This document shows positions 22,476 through 34,602 of a stretch of 64,000 nt of DNA, piece by piece. Positions within the stretch are counted from its first letter, which is position 1; each line of letters begins with the position of its first letter. Source of the stretch: Nigrospora sphaerica (lineage: Eukaryota; Ascomycota; Sordariomycetes; Amphisphaeriales; Apiosporaceae). Location of the stretch: positions 1,550,001 to 1,614,000 of the forward strand of contig JAGVVL010000017.1 in the NCBI GenBank assembly GCA_018287875.1, in the 5' to 3' direction. Both the position numbers and the translations under genes were made by a program. The notes beneath the pieces are model-generated. The model made no database searches and was not told the origin of the DNA. It saw only the letters and a program-made list of their open reading frames with translations.

Positions 22476-24618
22476 CTTGGTTCTCGCTGTTGCAGTAGTG
22501 CTCTGTGAAGAATTACAGAAGACTCAAAACCTGCAAAGATGGGATAGGGAGCAGAATCTACTTGGTAAAGACATCAACTGGATTTGTTCAGCAGTTACGG
22601 TACGGGTGAACCCGAAATTATGGTGAGCGAGAACAGGGGGCTGACGACAGAGCACAAAGGCAGTTGCATCCGGACGAAACGACTCGAAAGCAGACGAACA
22701 CAACAAAAGATGCGCTCATACTTTTCTCCTTTGCTTTTTCTAGGCAGTTTAGGGAAGATAGCTGTATGCTGCATGTGAAACTTGGCTCGCAAGCTGGATA
22801 AGTTTGGACCTCTGATCGCAGAGCCAAGTTAGTACCATTCCCCCCCTAGTTTCATAAGACATACTACTCTGTCAGAGACATACTTCTCTGTCAAATTATG
22901 CAATTGACTGCTCGGTTCATTACATACTACTGATTGACCTCGCAACGCCCTCAAGTTGACAATTAGCGTTTGTCGAGCTAGAATTTCCCACCATGCAATG
23001 GGGCATGGCGGGTGCCGTTGGCGGTTGGGGTGGGTACAATCCCTCGTTAAGAGGCAATCTCCTCCCCTGTTCTCGCCTACTGCTTTCAAAGGCACGCTGC
23101 TCTTATCTTCCTCGTCCTCCTTTAATGGCGAGGGCAAACAGAAGTAAGAATAGACCACCATTCGAAGCACCGAAGTCCGGTTGCTTTGTTCCTAGTTTAC
23201 GGACGGACAAGCTGCAAAGTGCAGTAGGGCCTGAAAAGGCATCAAGTAAAAGAAGGAGCCAGGCTAGAACACATCCCCCGGGGCCCGGAAAATACTCGTT
23301 CTGAGACTGCCTTCCCAAGAAACAGTGGTTTGATGACGTAGTATATGTGAAGCATACGTGATCCAAAGATTAATGTACATCGTTCAGCTGAATCGTTCGA
23401 AATCTGCGTAACCCGATCAAAGAGGTGGTGGAATTCGCATCTTCCAAGCGTAAGGGGAGTAGCATCGTGTCAAGATCTCAAGAAACATCCTCAGACTATG
23501 GCGTAGGGAGATGAGTTCTTCCATTCTAGCAACATATAAACAGAGCAAACCAGTGGGTTTCCACCATCTAGCTGGAATCGCATTTCCGCTTGTAGAAGGA
23601 AACCCGAAGACACTTCTGTTCGGCCGTAATTGAGGGTTATGCCGTACGAAAGTAGAAGAACAGACATTTGTATTTCCCATGCGTCTTGAGTATGGGACGC
23701 CGGTCCATGTATGTCCAGCTGCTAGTAGGCCGGGGGTCTGCAATCGACGTCTGCGTGAAGGGTTGATATACTGCCCCAGTGCACTGACAGACGTATTGCT
23801 AGACAGGACACGATTGGGCGCCACCTGCCTCTTCCCACCTCTTACTGCCCTTCGATTCTCCGAAAATGAAGCGAGTGCTCCTCCAGTAGAACGGTATTGG
23901 AGCTCTTGTAGACATCATAGCGAACCGATTAAGCGTCCTGCAGTGTGCCATATCCTTTCCACCGAGGGTGGCTATACCAGGTAATCAGCGAATCGGCCCC
24001 CGTCCCCCTCTGCGGCATTTGGAAGCTTGTGACGAACCAGACGATGGCTGGGCTTGGTAGCAGCCAAGGTCCATAACCAATTACCAACCCTGGCAGCCCG
24101 CCTGTAGCCACCGGCCGAGGGGTAAATACTGTGTGTATCAGCGGGCTGGCTGGTTTCTGGACAGCGGGGATCTATTTATGGCACAATCACAGCCCCAGTC
24201 CGAGTCCCCACGCGGGAGCGTTGGGTAGATCTCGCAAATGAAGCGTGCGGATCACCACACCGGCCGGGGCACACAGCCTAGATAAGCAGGGCCTTGCCAA
24301 GGTGTTGCACTTGGCTGCCGGGGCCAGGCCCAATGGGCGATGCCTCAGCATGCAAGCAGCAGTCAAACGCCCCCCCCGGGGCTGGCGGATCCCCGTCGGG
24401 AGGACCCGAAAAGGCAATCGACTACGGGAAACAGGAATCTTTGCCCGCCAAATGTCCACCAATGTCGTGAAGCAGCGGCATGCAGTGTGTAGGTATACAC
24501 CCCGGGATCCCCAGCCCTTGATGGCGCGCCGCTTCCTCGCGCTTGTGACTTTGCTGACCTCGTTGCTTGACTGTGCGACGTTGGATGGGCCGCCCCGGGT
24601 TAACACCAGCTTTCCAGA
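22476..24618. other. Gene-poor stretch with short direct repeat
   Basis: No gene supported. A 17-bp direct repeat (GACATACTWCTCTGTCA) occurs at 22858-22874 and 22877-22893. A 135-codon minus-strand frame at 23417-23824 has no recognised relative. Base composition is AT-richer than the flanking genes, as expected for decayed or non-coding DNA. Confidence 0.5.
22858..22893. repeat. 17-bp direct repeat, period 19
   Basis: Two copies of GACATACTWCTCTGTCA separated by two bases, in otherwise unannotated DNA. Confidence 0.75.
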
Positions 24619-26517
24619 ATGTCTGATACTGCAATCGCGCCGGAAAGCCTGCCCGCCGAGAATGGGCGTCACGTTTTCCGCGCCGCCGTTATTATGCCCC
24701 CCATCACGGTCGTCTTCGTGATGCTGAGGTTCTACTCGCGTTTATACGTCCTTCGGCGGCGGATGGCACTGGACGACTGTTCGTTGCAGGCTTTCCTTTG
24801 TTTTCCTCGACTTGGTTTCTTTTTGCCCTCTCTCCCTCCCCGCTCTCTCCATATCTCTCTCTTTCTCCTTCTTTCTCTCAGTCTCAATTGGAACCTTGAC
24901 GGACTGGGTGCTTGTGCGTCTAGCTAACCAGGAGTGCGAGTAGACGTAGTTGCCGTCACCATGTGTATCCTCATAGCCCATGGTGTCCTCATGGCCCTCG
25001 CGACCCATCATGGCATGGGCTTGCACATCTGGCAGTACACGGCCGAGATGCACGCCGACTACTACTTCTGGCTCGCCCTCTCGTCCGAATTCTACACGGC
25101 CAGTCTGTTTGGCTTCAAGACGGCCCTGCTGCTTTTGTATCTGCAGATCTTTGGGAACAACAAAAAGTTCCGATGGGCCTGCTACATCACCATGGTCGCA
25201 ACGTGGGCGTATTTGACTCCGGCCCTGCTCACGGAATTCTTGGGCTGTTGGCCCCCGGAGAAGAAGTGGCTCGGGAGCCAAAGCCCAGGTCGTTGCATGT
25301 ACGACGTTCCAGCCAAGATCTTTTACGGCGCCGGTCACTTCATCAGCGACCTCGTCATCGGTATCTTGCCACTGACCGTCATCTGGAAACTGCCCTTCTC
25401 AACCTTGCCTCAGAAATTGGGGTTTAGTGTAATTCTCAGCAGCGGCTTCATGTAAGCTCTTGGCCCAGCAAGCCATTCCCGCTCGCAGTTCCAAACGCTG
25501 ACTTGACATCCCAGCGCCATGGCCGTGGGAATATCACGATGGGCCATCGCCACGTACAATATGGTTTCGTACGATCGAACATGGTGGGCGGGCATTAGTT
25601 TTACCCTGTCCATTCTTGAGCCTAACCTGGGCTTGATCTGTGCCTGCCTTGCCACCTTCAGCCCGCTGGCTCACATATCCTACGAGAGAGGCAAAGCGGG
25701 CGATCCGGAGAAAGGCAGGAAACCTCCACGGAGCCACAATCGGACTTGGAACACAGCCCAAGACCCCAAAGACCATGGCGTTATGGAAGCAACCATCTCC
25801 CCGGCAGACACAGGCACGTTCATGTACGATCTCCATGGTCTACAAGCGTTGGAACAAGCCTCCAGCGTACCAAGCACTGCATCCGTACAGCATCCGCGGC
25901 AGGCAAGTATACCCAGCATACACCACTCCCGCGATCCGGCTCGTTCCGGCTTTTACGAGTCGGAAGCTGTTAGCCCCATTCACTCCGAGGGTCCGGGGAC
26001 GCTCTCTCGATACCACCCGGCTCAGTACCAGGAGACGCGATACGAATACGAGCCATCCGTTCAGCTTACGCCTCCCGCAGTCTACCATTATCCCAACACG
26101 GATACGCGAGACCCCTCGTCGCAAAGCCCCGCGTATTCATCCTACGGTGGGGGCCATGCAGGTGCCGTGGGAGAACAAGCTTCGGTCGGGACAACAGCAT
26201 ACTACCCAGAGGCGGAAGCATACGCCAATTATGCTTGGCCGCAAGCTGTCCCTGCTGGTTATGGTCAATACGCCGGTCCACACGAAGTCTCGCACTCGGC
26301 GGCGTACTCGAGTGACGCCTTCACGCCAGGAGGTAGCAGGCATTTGGCTGCAACGGTTGGCTCGGAACGGATGGGAAAACAATTTGAAGCTACGGCCCAG
26401 CGTTCGGCCGACAACGACAACCAGGAACCGCTTGTTTGGGCAAACTTCAGTTACCCAATGCCCGGAAGAAGCGAGTCCCCGCGGCGGCAACAGCAGCAGC
26501 AACGGATGGGGTGGTAA
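24619..26517 (+). CDS. Seven-helix fungal rhodopsin-domain-like membrane protein
   Basis: A 556-residue plasma-membrane-type protein of the large fungal seven-helix family (rhodopsin-like domain, PTH11-related without CFEM). Exons: 24619-24778, 24944-25451, 25515-26517. The second intron (GTAAGC...CAG) is clear and rebuilds Ile. The first intron is inferred: donor GTTCGT, a branch-like GCTAAC, acceptor TAG at 24943, giving LDDYVVAVTMC; the pyrimidine-rich block between is surely non-coding but the exact donor could differ. Helices: FRAAVIMPPITVVFVML, VVAVTMCILIAHGVLMAL, FGFKTALLLLYLQIF, WACYITMVATWAYLTPALL, FISDLVIGILPLTVIW, and two more in exon 3 (SILEPNLGLICACLATF). The C-terminal tail of about 260 residues is hydrophilic and rich in Y, S, P and Q. 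Its stop codon lies 82 nt from that of the convergent acetyltransferase. Confidence 0.85.
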
Positions 26518-26599
26518 GGTCTATAGGTGGCATGGCAGCTACTGTATGATATTACGCCCGCGACAATCCAATCCAATTCTAGTCATAAACCCGGAGCGG

Positions 26600-28209
26600 C
26601 TAGCAGTCGCTCTTGAGTCTGAGGTGTCCTTCTCGCCCCAGCTGGTTCAACCAGGCCTCCGCGTCGGCGGCCAGCCCCTCGGCCACGGCGTTACTCACAA
26701 CCCCGTCCTGCCAACAAAAGCAGATAGACAAGCCCTTCCCCTTGACGGCAATGGAGTTTATGGAGACAGCGGGGCCGTTCAAGAGCGCGCTCTGCGAGAA
26801 GAAGGCCTGGTCAATGGTCCAGGGGCCGGCTTCAGCCGACACTTCCTTGGCGGCGGGGCCGGCGCCCCCGTCCATGACCCCCAGGTTGCTGCACTCGAGC
26901 GAAGTATGCCGTGGTTTCCGCCCCTCGCTGGCGTGGAAGGCACGAAGGTCGCCCACAAACTTCAACATGCCGCCAATGTCGTTCTTGGTGCCCCGGTCCA
27001 GCTGCCGCACCAGGTCCTCGCGCACGCGGGCCGCAAAGGCCCAGACCGTCTTCTCGCGGTCGTTTTCGACCGCCGCCTCGCCGGCGCCCGGGGGGCGGCC
27101 TGCTGGCGCCAGGAGCTTCGCCAACTCCGCCTCGCCGAAATGGTGGAAGCAGTAGGACACGCAGTTCATGATGGTTTTGTCCGCGACCAGACCCGGCCGT
27201 CGTACGAACCGGCGCATGGATATCGGCGTGCCGCTTTGTACGCCGCCTTTGGCGTCCCTGGCCGTGCGCGCCACCAGGGAGGCGAGCGCGAGAGCGTGGA
27301 TCAGGCCCGTTAGCGTCGTGCTGTGCCGGCGGCACGCCTCGAGACAACCTTGCAGCGCCTCATTATCGACCTTGACGACCCGGATGCGCGTTTTCCGCGG
27401 CCCAAGGCGGATGGGGGCCCATGAGTCGAAACTCCGAAGTGCTGGGGCGAGTCGTTTCGGCCGAATGAGCTTGAAAAGCTCGGTGACAACAAAGCCGGGG
27501 GTAATTTTTATTTTGAGCAGCTCCTCGGAAGTTGGCGTGAAGTTGGCAACTGGGGGCACCTCGAGAATGTGCCCGTTGAGCCGGGGCGTGGTATCGGCGT
27601 TGGATACATTGAGCTTCTCGAGCAAGGTCTGGTGGAAGGCCTTGCCACTTGTCCCGTCTCCAATTGTATGACTGTAAGCCAGCACCACCTCGATACAATT
27701 GTCGGCCGGGCAGTGAACGGCGTTGATCTTCCAGCCTGGGCGTGTCTCGGGATGGGTGAACTCAGTGCCGTGCGCGGCCATTGACGTCTCCAGCACCAGT
27801 GCCTCGGACTGAGAAGCATCTTCCACGGTATGCCACGTGATGTGGTTTCGGAGATCGATCCGGTCCAGGCGCACCCACGACGGGCTCTTGGTCTCGCTGC
27901 CCAGCACGCCGACCTGGAGCTGAGGGTGCTCCAACACGGTCGAGGCCACTGCGCGCTCAAAGATGTCGTGCAAGGCTGGCTTCCCTGGCTCCCCGCGATA
28001 TGTCAGGGGCACCGAGTAGCGACAGGTGACGACAACGCAGCCGTAGTAACCAAGTGACTGGAGGGCTGCCTGGTACCGCTCCCTGCAGAGGGTGAGCGGG
28101 AGGATCGACTTGAAGCGCACGCGTGCGGACGAACTTACATATCGCCAAACGGTCGGACGATGTGCGACTCGTCCGATGCCGTCTTCTTGGTGGATCCGAA
28201 GCACGACAT
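26600..28209 (-). CDS. Alcohol acetyltransferase-like enzyme (AATase family)
   Basis: A 517-residue member of the BAHD/condensation-type acyltransferase superfamily, related to fungal alcohol O-acetyltransferases that make acetate esters from acetyl-CoA. Exons are 28209-28139 and 28082-26600 with a 56-nt GTAAGT...TGCAG intron. The join produces HIVRPFGDMERYQAALQSL, the family's typical start, and places the ATG at 28209. The catalytic HxxxDG is seen in AYSHTIGDGTSG. Further family-like segments are LEHPQLQVGV, LIHALALASLVA and WTIDQAFFSQSA near the C terminus. A reading without the intron would begin with an unrelated peptide. Substrate cannot be told from sequence; the family also includes unassigned acyltransferases of secondary metabolism, but no cluster is near. 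Confidence 0.88.
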
Positions 28210-29232
28210 GGCAGCTGGGGACCGGGAGAGGCGGGCGGATAGTAGAGTTCGAGTTCTCTAGGAAGAATTACGAAGTTGGCGAGCAACGGTTTGAGCTTCC
28301 GACGACCTAGGTTCGTTCCTAGATCTCGTTCTTTGTCTCGAACCAGACCCGTTTCGAAGGGTTCTCCCCGGTGATGGCAGAAACCGGTGTTAATAAACCG
28401 TTTCCCAACAGTCAATCGGGGCCCGTCGGGCGCCGGATTCAGACATGGCAGGGGGGGCGCAGCTGTCTCGCCCTGCAATTGAGGCACGCTACCGGCTTGA
28501 TTGAGCCGTACTACTACTACTTATCCGATGAGCAGACACAGCCTCATAAGCCCCCTTGTATTGTACCGTGGTACGGTCTCCGAGGGCTGATAAGGATGCC
28601 CGGAAAGCCGAGGTCTAAGAGGCACGGGGGCGGTACTTGGTCGTAAAGCATACAATAGTCGTACGGAAGGGAAGGTGCGGAGGAGTGCAGCTCAAGTAAT
28701 TTACGACGACCCGGCGCCTGCTTAAGCCACCGTCAAGTATTTTCCTTACGAAGGAAGGACTGCGTGCGTGCTTAAGTGATATAAGAAGTGGGTACGTACC
28801 TATATGGCATATTCATCACATCGTATGTTCTCTTCGTATTGTAACCTATCCCCAAGCTCCAGACGCGGTAGTGGCCAATTTCAAAGCTCAAAGCAACACG
28901 ACCCAAATGGCGGACGGCTTTCCTCGATGCGCCCTCCAAATATGGGGAGCCGCGGCGTCCATACATTCATCCGCGCCATTGCTTGGTGGGTCGTTGGGAG
29001 CTTCTATGGTGGGACGGGATCCGCGGGCAGAAAGGGCCCCCTTTGAAAAGAGCGCCGATCGCTTGGCCCGGTGGGATGAGAATAGACGTCGGCCGGCGGA
29101 CCTGCGGAAGAACGACCAGAAGTCGACTTGGCATTCTTCTATCAGCTGCTGGGATCGAACCGTCACCCCCACGCCCGTCACAAGATATTGTTCTTCTTGC
29201 CCCTTTCGCGACTCGCCCGCGCTCCTTCCGCC
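28210..29232. other. Divergent promoter region, acetyltransferase and AYR1-like genes
   Basis: No gene seen. A perfect B-box-like GGTTCGATCCC occurs on the minus strand near 29150-29165 but no cloverleaf forms around it. Confidence 0.5.
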
Positions 29233-30419
29233 ATGTCGGTCGTAAATCCCGGCCAGAAGACGGTTCTCATCACCGGGTAAGGCGACCGACCTCAAGCAAA
29301 CAGAACCTCCCACTCTGGCCGGCCGGCCTGCCGTTTTACCCTTCTTCCCCTTTCGGCCGACACGGACGCTAACGGGCGCCGCCCCGCGCGGGTAGATGCA
29401 CGCCGGGAGGTATTGGCCACGCCTTGTGTCTCGAGTACCAGCGCCAAGGTATGACGACTACAGCCTAGGCGCGCGACCCTGCCCGCGCCGTGAACCTGCC
29501 GCTTACACGCCTTTTCTCCCTTAGGCCTCCATGTCATCGCCACCGCGCGCCGACCCGAAGTGCTCGAGGACCTCGCCGCCCGGGGCATGAGCGTCGTGGC
29601 GCTGGACGTGACGGACGCCGCCAGCGTCGAGGCCTGCCAACAGAAAGTAAGCGCCATGACGGGCGGCAAGCTGGATATCCTCGTGAACAATGCGTAAGTG
29701 TCGTCCCCCGCAAGCCCATACGTACGCCGGGTCCCGGTGGTCCTGGGCTGACGGTTCGGTTCCCCCACCGCAGCGGCCTCACGCACGTCATCCCGGCCAC
29801 GGACATCTCGATGCCCGAGGTGCGGCAGACGTTCGAGACCAACGTGTTCGGCGTCATGGCCATGGTGCAGTCGTTCGCGCCGCTGCTCATCGCGGCGCGC
29901 GGGCTCATCGTCAATGTGGCGTCGCTGGCGGCGCTGACGCCCTACTGCTTCGGCTCCGTTTACTGCGCGACCAAGGGCGCCGTCGTGAGCTACTCGCGCA
30001 CGCTGCGCCTCGAGCTCGCCCCCTTCGGCGTGCGCGTCATGGTCGCCATGGTCGGCACCGTCAAGAGCAACATCGCCAAGCAGCACCGCCGCCTGCCCCC
30101 CGGCAGCATCTACGAGCGCGTCCGCGACCTCTTCGAGTGGCGCCTCAACTACAGCCAGAACAACGCCACCGTCGACACCGACGTGTTCGCCCGCCGCTTC
30201 GTCGCCGACTCGCTCAAGCCCGAGTGGAACCTGTTCTGCCGCGCCATCCTGGGCTGGGGCCGGCCCGACTGGTTCTACTTCGGCGGCAGCGCCGGCCTCA
30301 TGAAGCTGGGCAACTGGGTAGGCGAGTGGCTTATCGACACCGTCTGCTGGTACATGTTCCGCATGAACAAGCTTGCGGCCGTCCTCCAGCAGGAGCGAGA
30401 GCAGAAGAAGCTGAAATAA
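29233..30419 (+). CDS. AYR1: Short-chain dehydrogenase, AYR1-like (1-acyl-DHAP reductase)
   Basis: A 303-residue classical short-chain dehydrogenase closest to the 1-acyldihydroxyacetone-phosphate reductase group, an NADPH enzyme of lipid droplets and ER that makes lysophosphatidic acid and also acts on ketosteroids. Four exons: 29233-29276, 29396-29448, 29525-29693, 29774-30419. Each junction is clean (GTAAGG/TAG, GTATGA/TTAG, GTAAGT/GCAG). The joined protein shows the cofactor motif TGCTPGGIG, NNAGLTHV, the catalytic Y-x3-K in VYCATKGAV, and the downstream VMVAMVGTVKSNI. The C terminus has an amphipathic hydrophobic stretch (WLIDTVCWYMF) and a basic tail that could bind lipid droplets. Specific substrate is inferred from family only. 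Confidence 0.88.
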
Positions 30420-30659
30420 AGGGGGGCCAGCCCCGCGTCTCTGGTGTCTCCTACGAGGTCAAATGCACATAGGAACACCACTCGGCAGACTCGGCCAGGA
30501 CCTCCATCGCCAGAATTGAGATGTTATACTCTACAAATACAGACCCGCGACGCCTTGTAGGAGCGTCGCCGATGTAGCCGTCCGTATACCAACACTCCAT
30601 GCGACAGCGCACCGGAACGCCTCGTAATGCGCCTCGTGTCTATGCTTCCCCGGGATCTA

Positions 30660-32871
30660 TTAGATGTTCGGCGCCAACAGATCGTACTTGACGCACTTCT
30701 CAACCTAATCAAGGGGTTAGCCGGAGAAAAAGGATAGCGCCGCGCGGTGAGGTAGCGAAAATACTTACGTCCTCGATGCTGACTTGCATAAACCGTCGGG
30801 CCTCTAACCCAGCCCAGACCACTAGCATGGAAAAGTCGCCGCCCTTCATCATTTCGGCGCCTCCTTGGGCGCCCAATTCTCGCAAAATGGGGAGACTGCT
30901 GCTCAGTAGGTCGAGCTGGGGGTCTAAGCTGCGTCCAATGCCTTCCAGGAGCAGGATGCTGATCACCACGTTGACAAAATCCCCCTCGAGCCGCACGTGG
31001 TGCCCCCGCACCATCGACAGGACTTGGTTCAGGATGTCGCCGATCTTGACGTTGCCGAGCGCCAATGTGCTGCTCTTGACGTTGAGCACCAAATGCTGCA
31101 TCTTGAGCGCGAACACCTCCTTGTCCAGTACGGCTTCGGGCTGCCGACACCGCTCGCACATCAAGTGCCCGGCTTTGTATCCGTCAAACGCAGCCACTGC
31201 ACGAAAGAGATCGAGGAAGTTGCGGCGGTTCGTAGCGTTAAGCTCCGTCACGAGACCCGTGTCGATGAAGATGAGCTGGGGGCGGAACCCCTCGGCGTCG
31301 ATCTTCTTGAGCTCAGCCTCCCAAGCGTCTGGATCCCTACGCTTTCGGTAAGGGCGTAGTCGGGACAGGACCTGTTCCGTGACATCGGCCTGGTCGGCTG
31401 GGTGGGATTCGTCGTCATCGTTCGAGCGGCGGCGTAACTTGGGCAGGTCGGGTTGTTGCGCCGCGTAGAAGCGCACCATAATGTTGCCCGGGTGGAGATC
31501 AGCATGTACGAAGTTGTCAAGGAGAACCATTCTCAGAAAGGCGTCAAGGCCCTCTTGGGCAATGTCCCTCTGGAAGACGCCGCCCCCGTTTTCCAGGAAG
31601 TCGGCCAAGGGGATGCCGTGGGCGAACTCCTCAACCAACACGTTGCGGCTGGTGAACTCGAGGTAAGGAAAGGGGAACCAAGCCGTTGAGCGCTCCTTAA
31701 AATTGCGACGGAACTTAACGAGGTTGGCGGCCTCAATGCGGAGGTCCAGCTGCAGCTTCATCATCTCCCCGAACTGAACCACCTCGTCCGGCAAGGACAG
31801 CCATTCGATGGTCGGAATCATGTTCAGTGCCGACGCAAAGAAGCCCATGATGCGGAGGTCACGGCGGACCGTCCGCTCCACGCCAGGATGGAGAACCTTG
31901 ACGGCGACGTATGAAGAGGGCACACGTTTGGGAGTGCTCTTGAGCACGGTGGAAACGCTACGCTGTACGTTGCGACGAAGGTTGGCGCGCTCTTGCGCGA
32001 CATCGTAATCAGCAGGCGCGGCCACATCCGGCTTCAGCTTGGCCTTGTAGACTTGAGCAATGGCCCCCACGCCGAGGGGTGTCTCGTCGAACTCGTCAAA
32101 GATGTCCTCAAACCGCTTCCCATCAAAGGCGGCCTCCACAATCTGCCGTGTGCGGTGCATCGAGTGCGCGGGCGCGTTCGAGTGCAGCTTGGACATGATA
32201 TCACAGAGCTCGGTGGGGAAGATGTCGGTGCGCGATGCTGCCCATTGGCCGAGCTATCCACATGTCAGCCGCTGCTCCGGTGAGCGCATCCGGACGCGCC
32301 GCACCTTGATGAAAGCCGGGCCGGCCCATTCCATGGCGCGGACCAGCGAGGCGTACCACCATAGCGTGCCGCTTCTCTCGTTGTCGCGGTCTGGCTGTCG
32401 TCGCCCGATCCAGATGGCGGGGACACTGAGGATGACAGGCACGAATATGACGGCCAGTTGCAGGAAGCGCACGCCGGTGCAAAGCGGCTCCCACAAAAAG
32501 ACGTCGAGATAGTATACGAGGTTGTGCCGGAACCTGGCGAAGCCGTGACTGGACTGGTCCGTCTTTTTTTCTATCTCGTGGCGCGAGACCTCGAGCATGC
32601 GCCCCTCGGATGTCTGTTCCGTGCCGCCGTTGTCCTTCTCCGAGAGCTTGACGAAGGTGGCCGTCCCGAGCGCGAGGCCGTTGGCGGAGGCCAGGAGAAG
32701 GACGGGCCGCGAGGATTTCTGATGGGTTCGGCCGTGCGAGGTGGGCTGACGCAGCCGCCGCCGGAAAGCCGAGTGCCACGGCGTCAAGGATGGCCTGGCG
32801 GTTCGAAGGGCCGTCTGCGGCGCTGCGGCGCGAGGAGCGCACAGCCGGCCCAGGAGTATGGCTGGTCTCAT
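30660..32871 (-). CDS. CQD1: Mitochondrial UbiB/ABC1-family atypical kinase, CQD1/ADCK2 type
   Basis: A 698-residue member of the UbiB (ADCK) family, which supports coenzyme Q and phospholipid handling at the inner mitochondrial membrane. Exons: 32871-32305, 32253-30769, 30704-30660, with phase-0 introns GTGCGG...TAG (51 nt) and GTAAGT...TTAG (64 nt). The N terminus is basic and R/A-rich (mitochondrial presequence), followed by a membrane segment (LQLAVIFVPVILSVPAIWI). Family marks: KxGQ as FIKLGQWAASRTD at 187-199, split by intron 1; A-rich loop GVGAIAQVYKA; VAVKVLHPG; HADLHPGNIM; and IDTGLV. The GQWAASRTDIF form matches the ADCK2/Cqd1 branch rather than COQ8 or MCP2. It is divergent from the heme lyase gene, so two mitochondrial proteins share one 593-bp promoter region. 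Confidence 0.93.
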
Positions 32872-33464
32872 GTCGTCAAGCTACTGCACACGGAACAGCG
32901 AATGCGCATCATGTCAAAACATGGCATGCGGAGCACAACGGGAGGGGGAGGGGCGAGTGCGGCTGGCGAAGAAGAAGGTGGCTGTCTAGGAGGCTGATTA
33001 TCGATACAAAGACAGGCGCTCGAGGCGGCGGGACTGACGAGAACATGGGATCGGAAAGTCAACGGTGACGTACATCATATGTAAGCTTCCGTCGCATTTG
33101 CGATCCAATCCCTGCAGTCCCATGTGCCAGTACCAATTGCCAGGTACTTTGTACGTGCCAATACGTGCTAAGCACGGGCAGAAATCCATGCCAGGCGGCG
33201 CAAATTCTGGGGCCGTCTTTCGGCTGTGGCCCGCTAAAACTTGCGCTGCACCCCCGGAAGGCTCGAGAAAAACAAAAGTTCGCCCGTCCCCAAGGCCATT
33301 GCGACATCCAGTTCGGCCGCCTGGTAGCCACCGACTTCGAACTTTGCGATCAACCCTCTTCACCTCCGCTCGTCTTCCACTCCGAACCCGCCGTATCCAC
33401 TGCAGATAGTATTCACTCCCCGTGAAGCCATAGCGCCTCCTGTGCCCAACGTCACATCGCCGCC
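32872..33464. promoter_or_regulatory. Shared divergent promoter region of two mitochondrial genes
   Basis: The 593 bp between the start codons of the UbiB-family kinase (minus) and cytochrome c heme lyase (plus). No ORF inside it is protein-like. I could not identify a specific activator site by eye. Confidence 0.55.
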
Positions 33465-34602
33465 ATGGGTTGGTTCTGGGCAGACGGTCCTGAGAGCAGG
33501 GCTCCTCCCTCCAAGCCTCACCACAACTTCCCGACTGACGGCAGAACACCACCAGTACGTCGAGATATCTTCCCGGTGCCAGGGATCGGCACCCCGTCCC
33601 ACACGAAGCCCCGTCGCTAACCCCCGCCGCAGCCGGGATGTCCGATGCACAAACACCAGAAGAGCGCCGACGCCATGGCGCCCGCCGCCGCCTGTCCCGT
33701 CAAGCACGATGCCGCCCCTGCGGCGCCGCCGGCCTCATCGTGTCCGGTGCCCCACGAAGCCAGGAAGCCCGCCGCCGAAAGCCAGTCGACCCTCTCTAAA
33801 CTCAATCCCCTCAACTACATGTTTCCCGACCTGTCGCAGGACAAAGCGCCCTCGCAGACGTACAACCTGCCCACCGAACGCGATCCCTCCACCATACCGC
33901 GGGGTGATGGTGCGGGCAACTGGGAGTACCCTTCTCCCCAGCAGATGTACAATGCTCTGTTGCGCAAGGGATACACCGACACCGACGTCACAGCCGTCGA
34001 GAGCATGGTTAGCGTGCACAACTTCCTGAACGAGGGTGCCTGGGCCGAGATCATGGAATGGGAGAAGCGCTTCGCCGGCGGCCTCTTCAAGGGCCTACAG
34101 AAATGCAGCCAGGGCGAGCAGAACTTTGATCGCGTGGTTAAGAAATACGGGTACGAGAAAGAGGTTGAGGAGGTTCAGCCCAGTCTCGTGAGGTTCCAGG
34201 GCCGGCCCAAGGATATGACGCCCAAGGCTGCCATGTTCCAGGTGATGGGATGGCTGTATCCCGCCATGTTCCAGTACGTTGATCCCCAAGTAACGGCGGT
34301 GTGCCCCCCGCTAACTCTTGACTCTTAGGACGGAGCCGCCGTTCGATCGTCACGATTGGTTCGTTTCGCGCGACGCCAACGGGCAACAGAAAGAGATTCG
34401 GTATGTCATCGACTATTACTCGGGCGGAGAGGAGAACGGCGAGCCCGTTTTCTATCTCGACGTGCGACCGGCCGTGACGCCCACAGCCGCAATCGAGCGC
34501 GCGATCCGATGGGGCGGCGACGTGTGGTGGAAGGCCTCGGGAGGCGACGTCCGGGAACAAGAACGACTCGAGAAGAGCTCCAACACCAAGCCGTCGTCCT
34601 GA
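33465..34602 (+). CDS. CYC3: Cytochrome c heme lyase (holocytochrome-c synthase)
   Basis: A 334-residue intermembrane-space enzyme that attaches heme to apocytochrome c by thioether bonds. Exons: 33465-33554, 33633-34273, 34329-34602; introns of 78 nt (GTACGT...GCAG) and 55 nt (GTACGT...TTAG). It begins [11 protein letters not shown] and carries three Cys-Pro heme motifs: PGCPMHKHQ (formed by the first splice), AACPVKHD and SSCPVPHE. The core contains [47 protein letters not shown] and [13 protein letters not shown] (the heme-binding His region), ending with [10 protein letters not shown] and [10 protein letters not shown]. The MGWFWA start favours the cytochrome c over the cytochrome c1 lyase; the latter is the main alternative. 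Confidence 0.95.

Noticed and set aside
29140..29180. Perfect B-box GGTTCGATCCC on the minus strand
   Set aside because: The T stem pairs at only three of five positions, no A box is found at the right distance and no cloverleaf forms.
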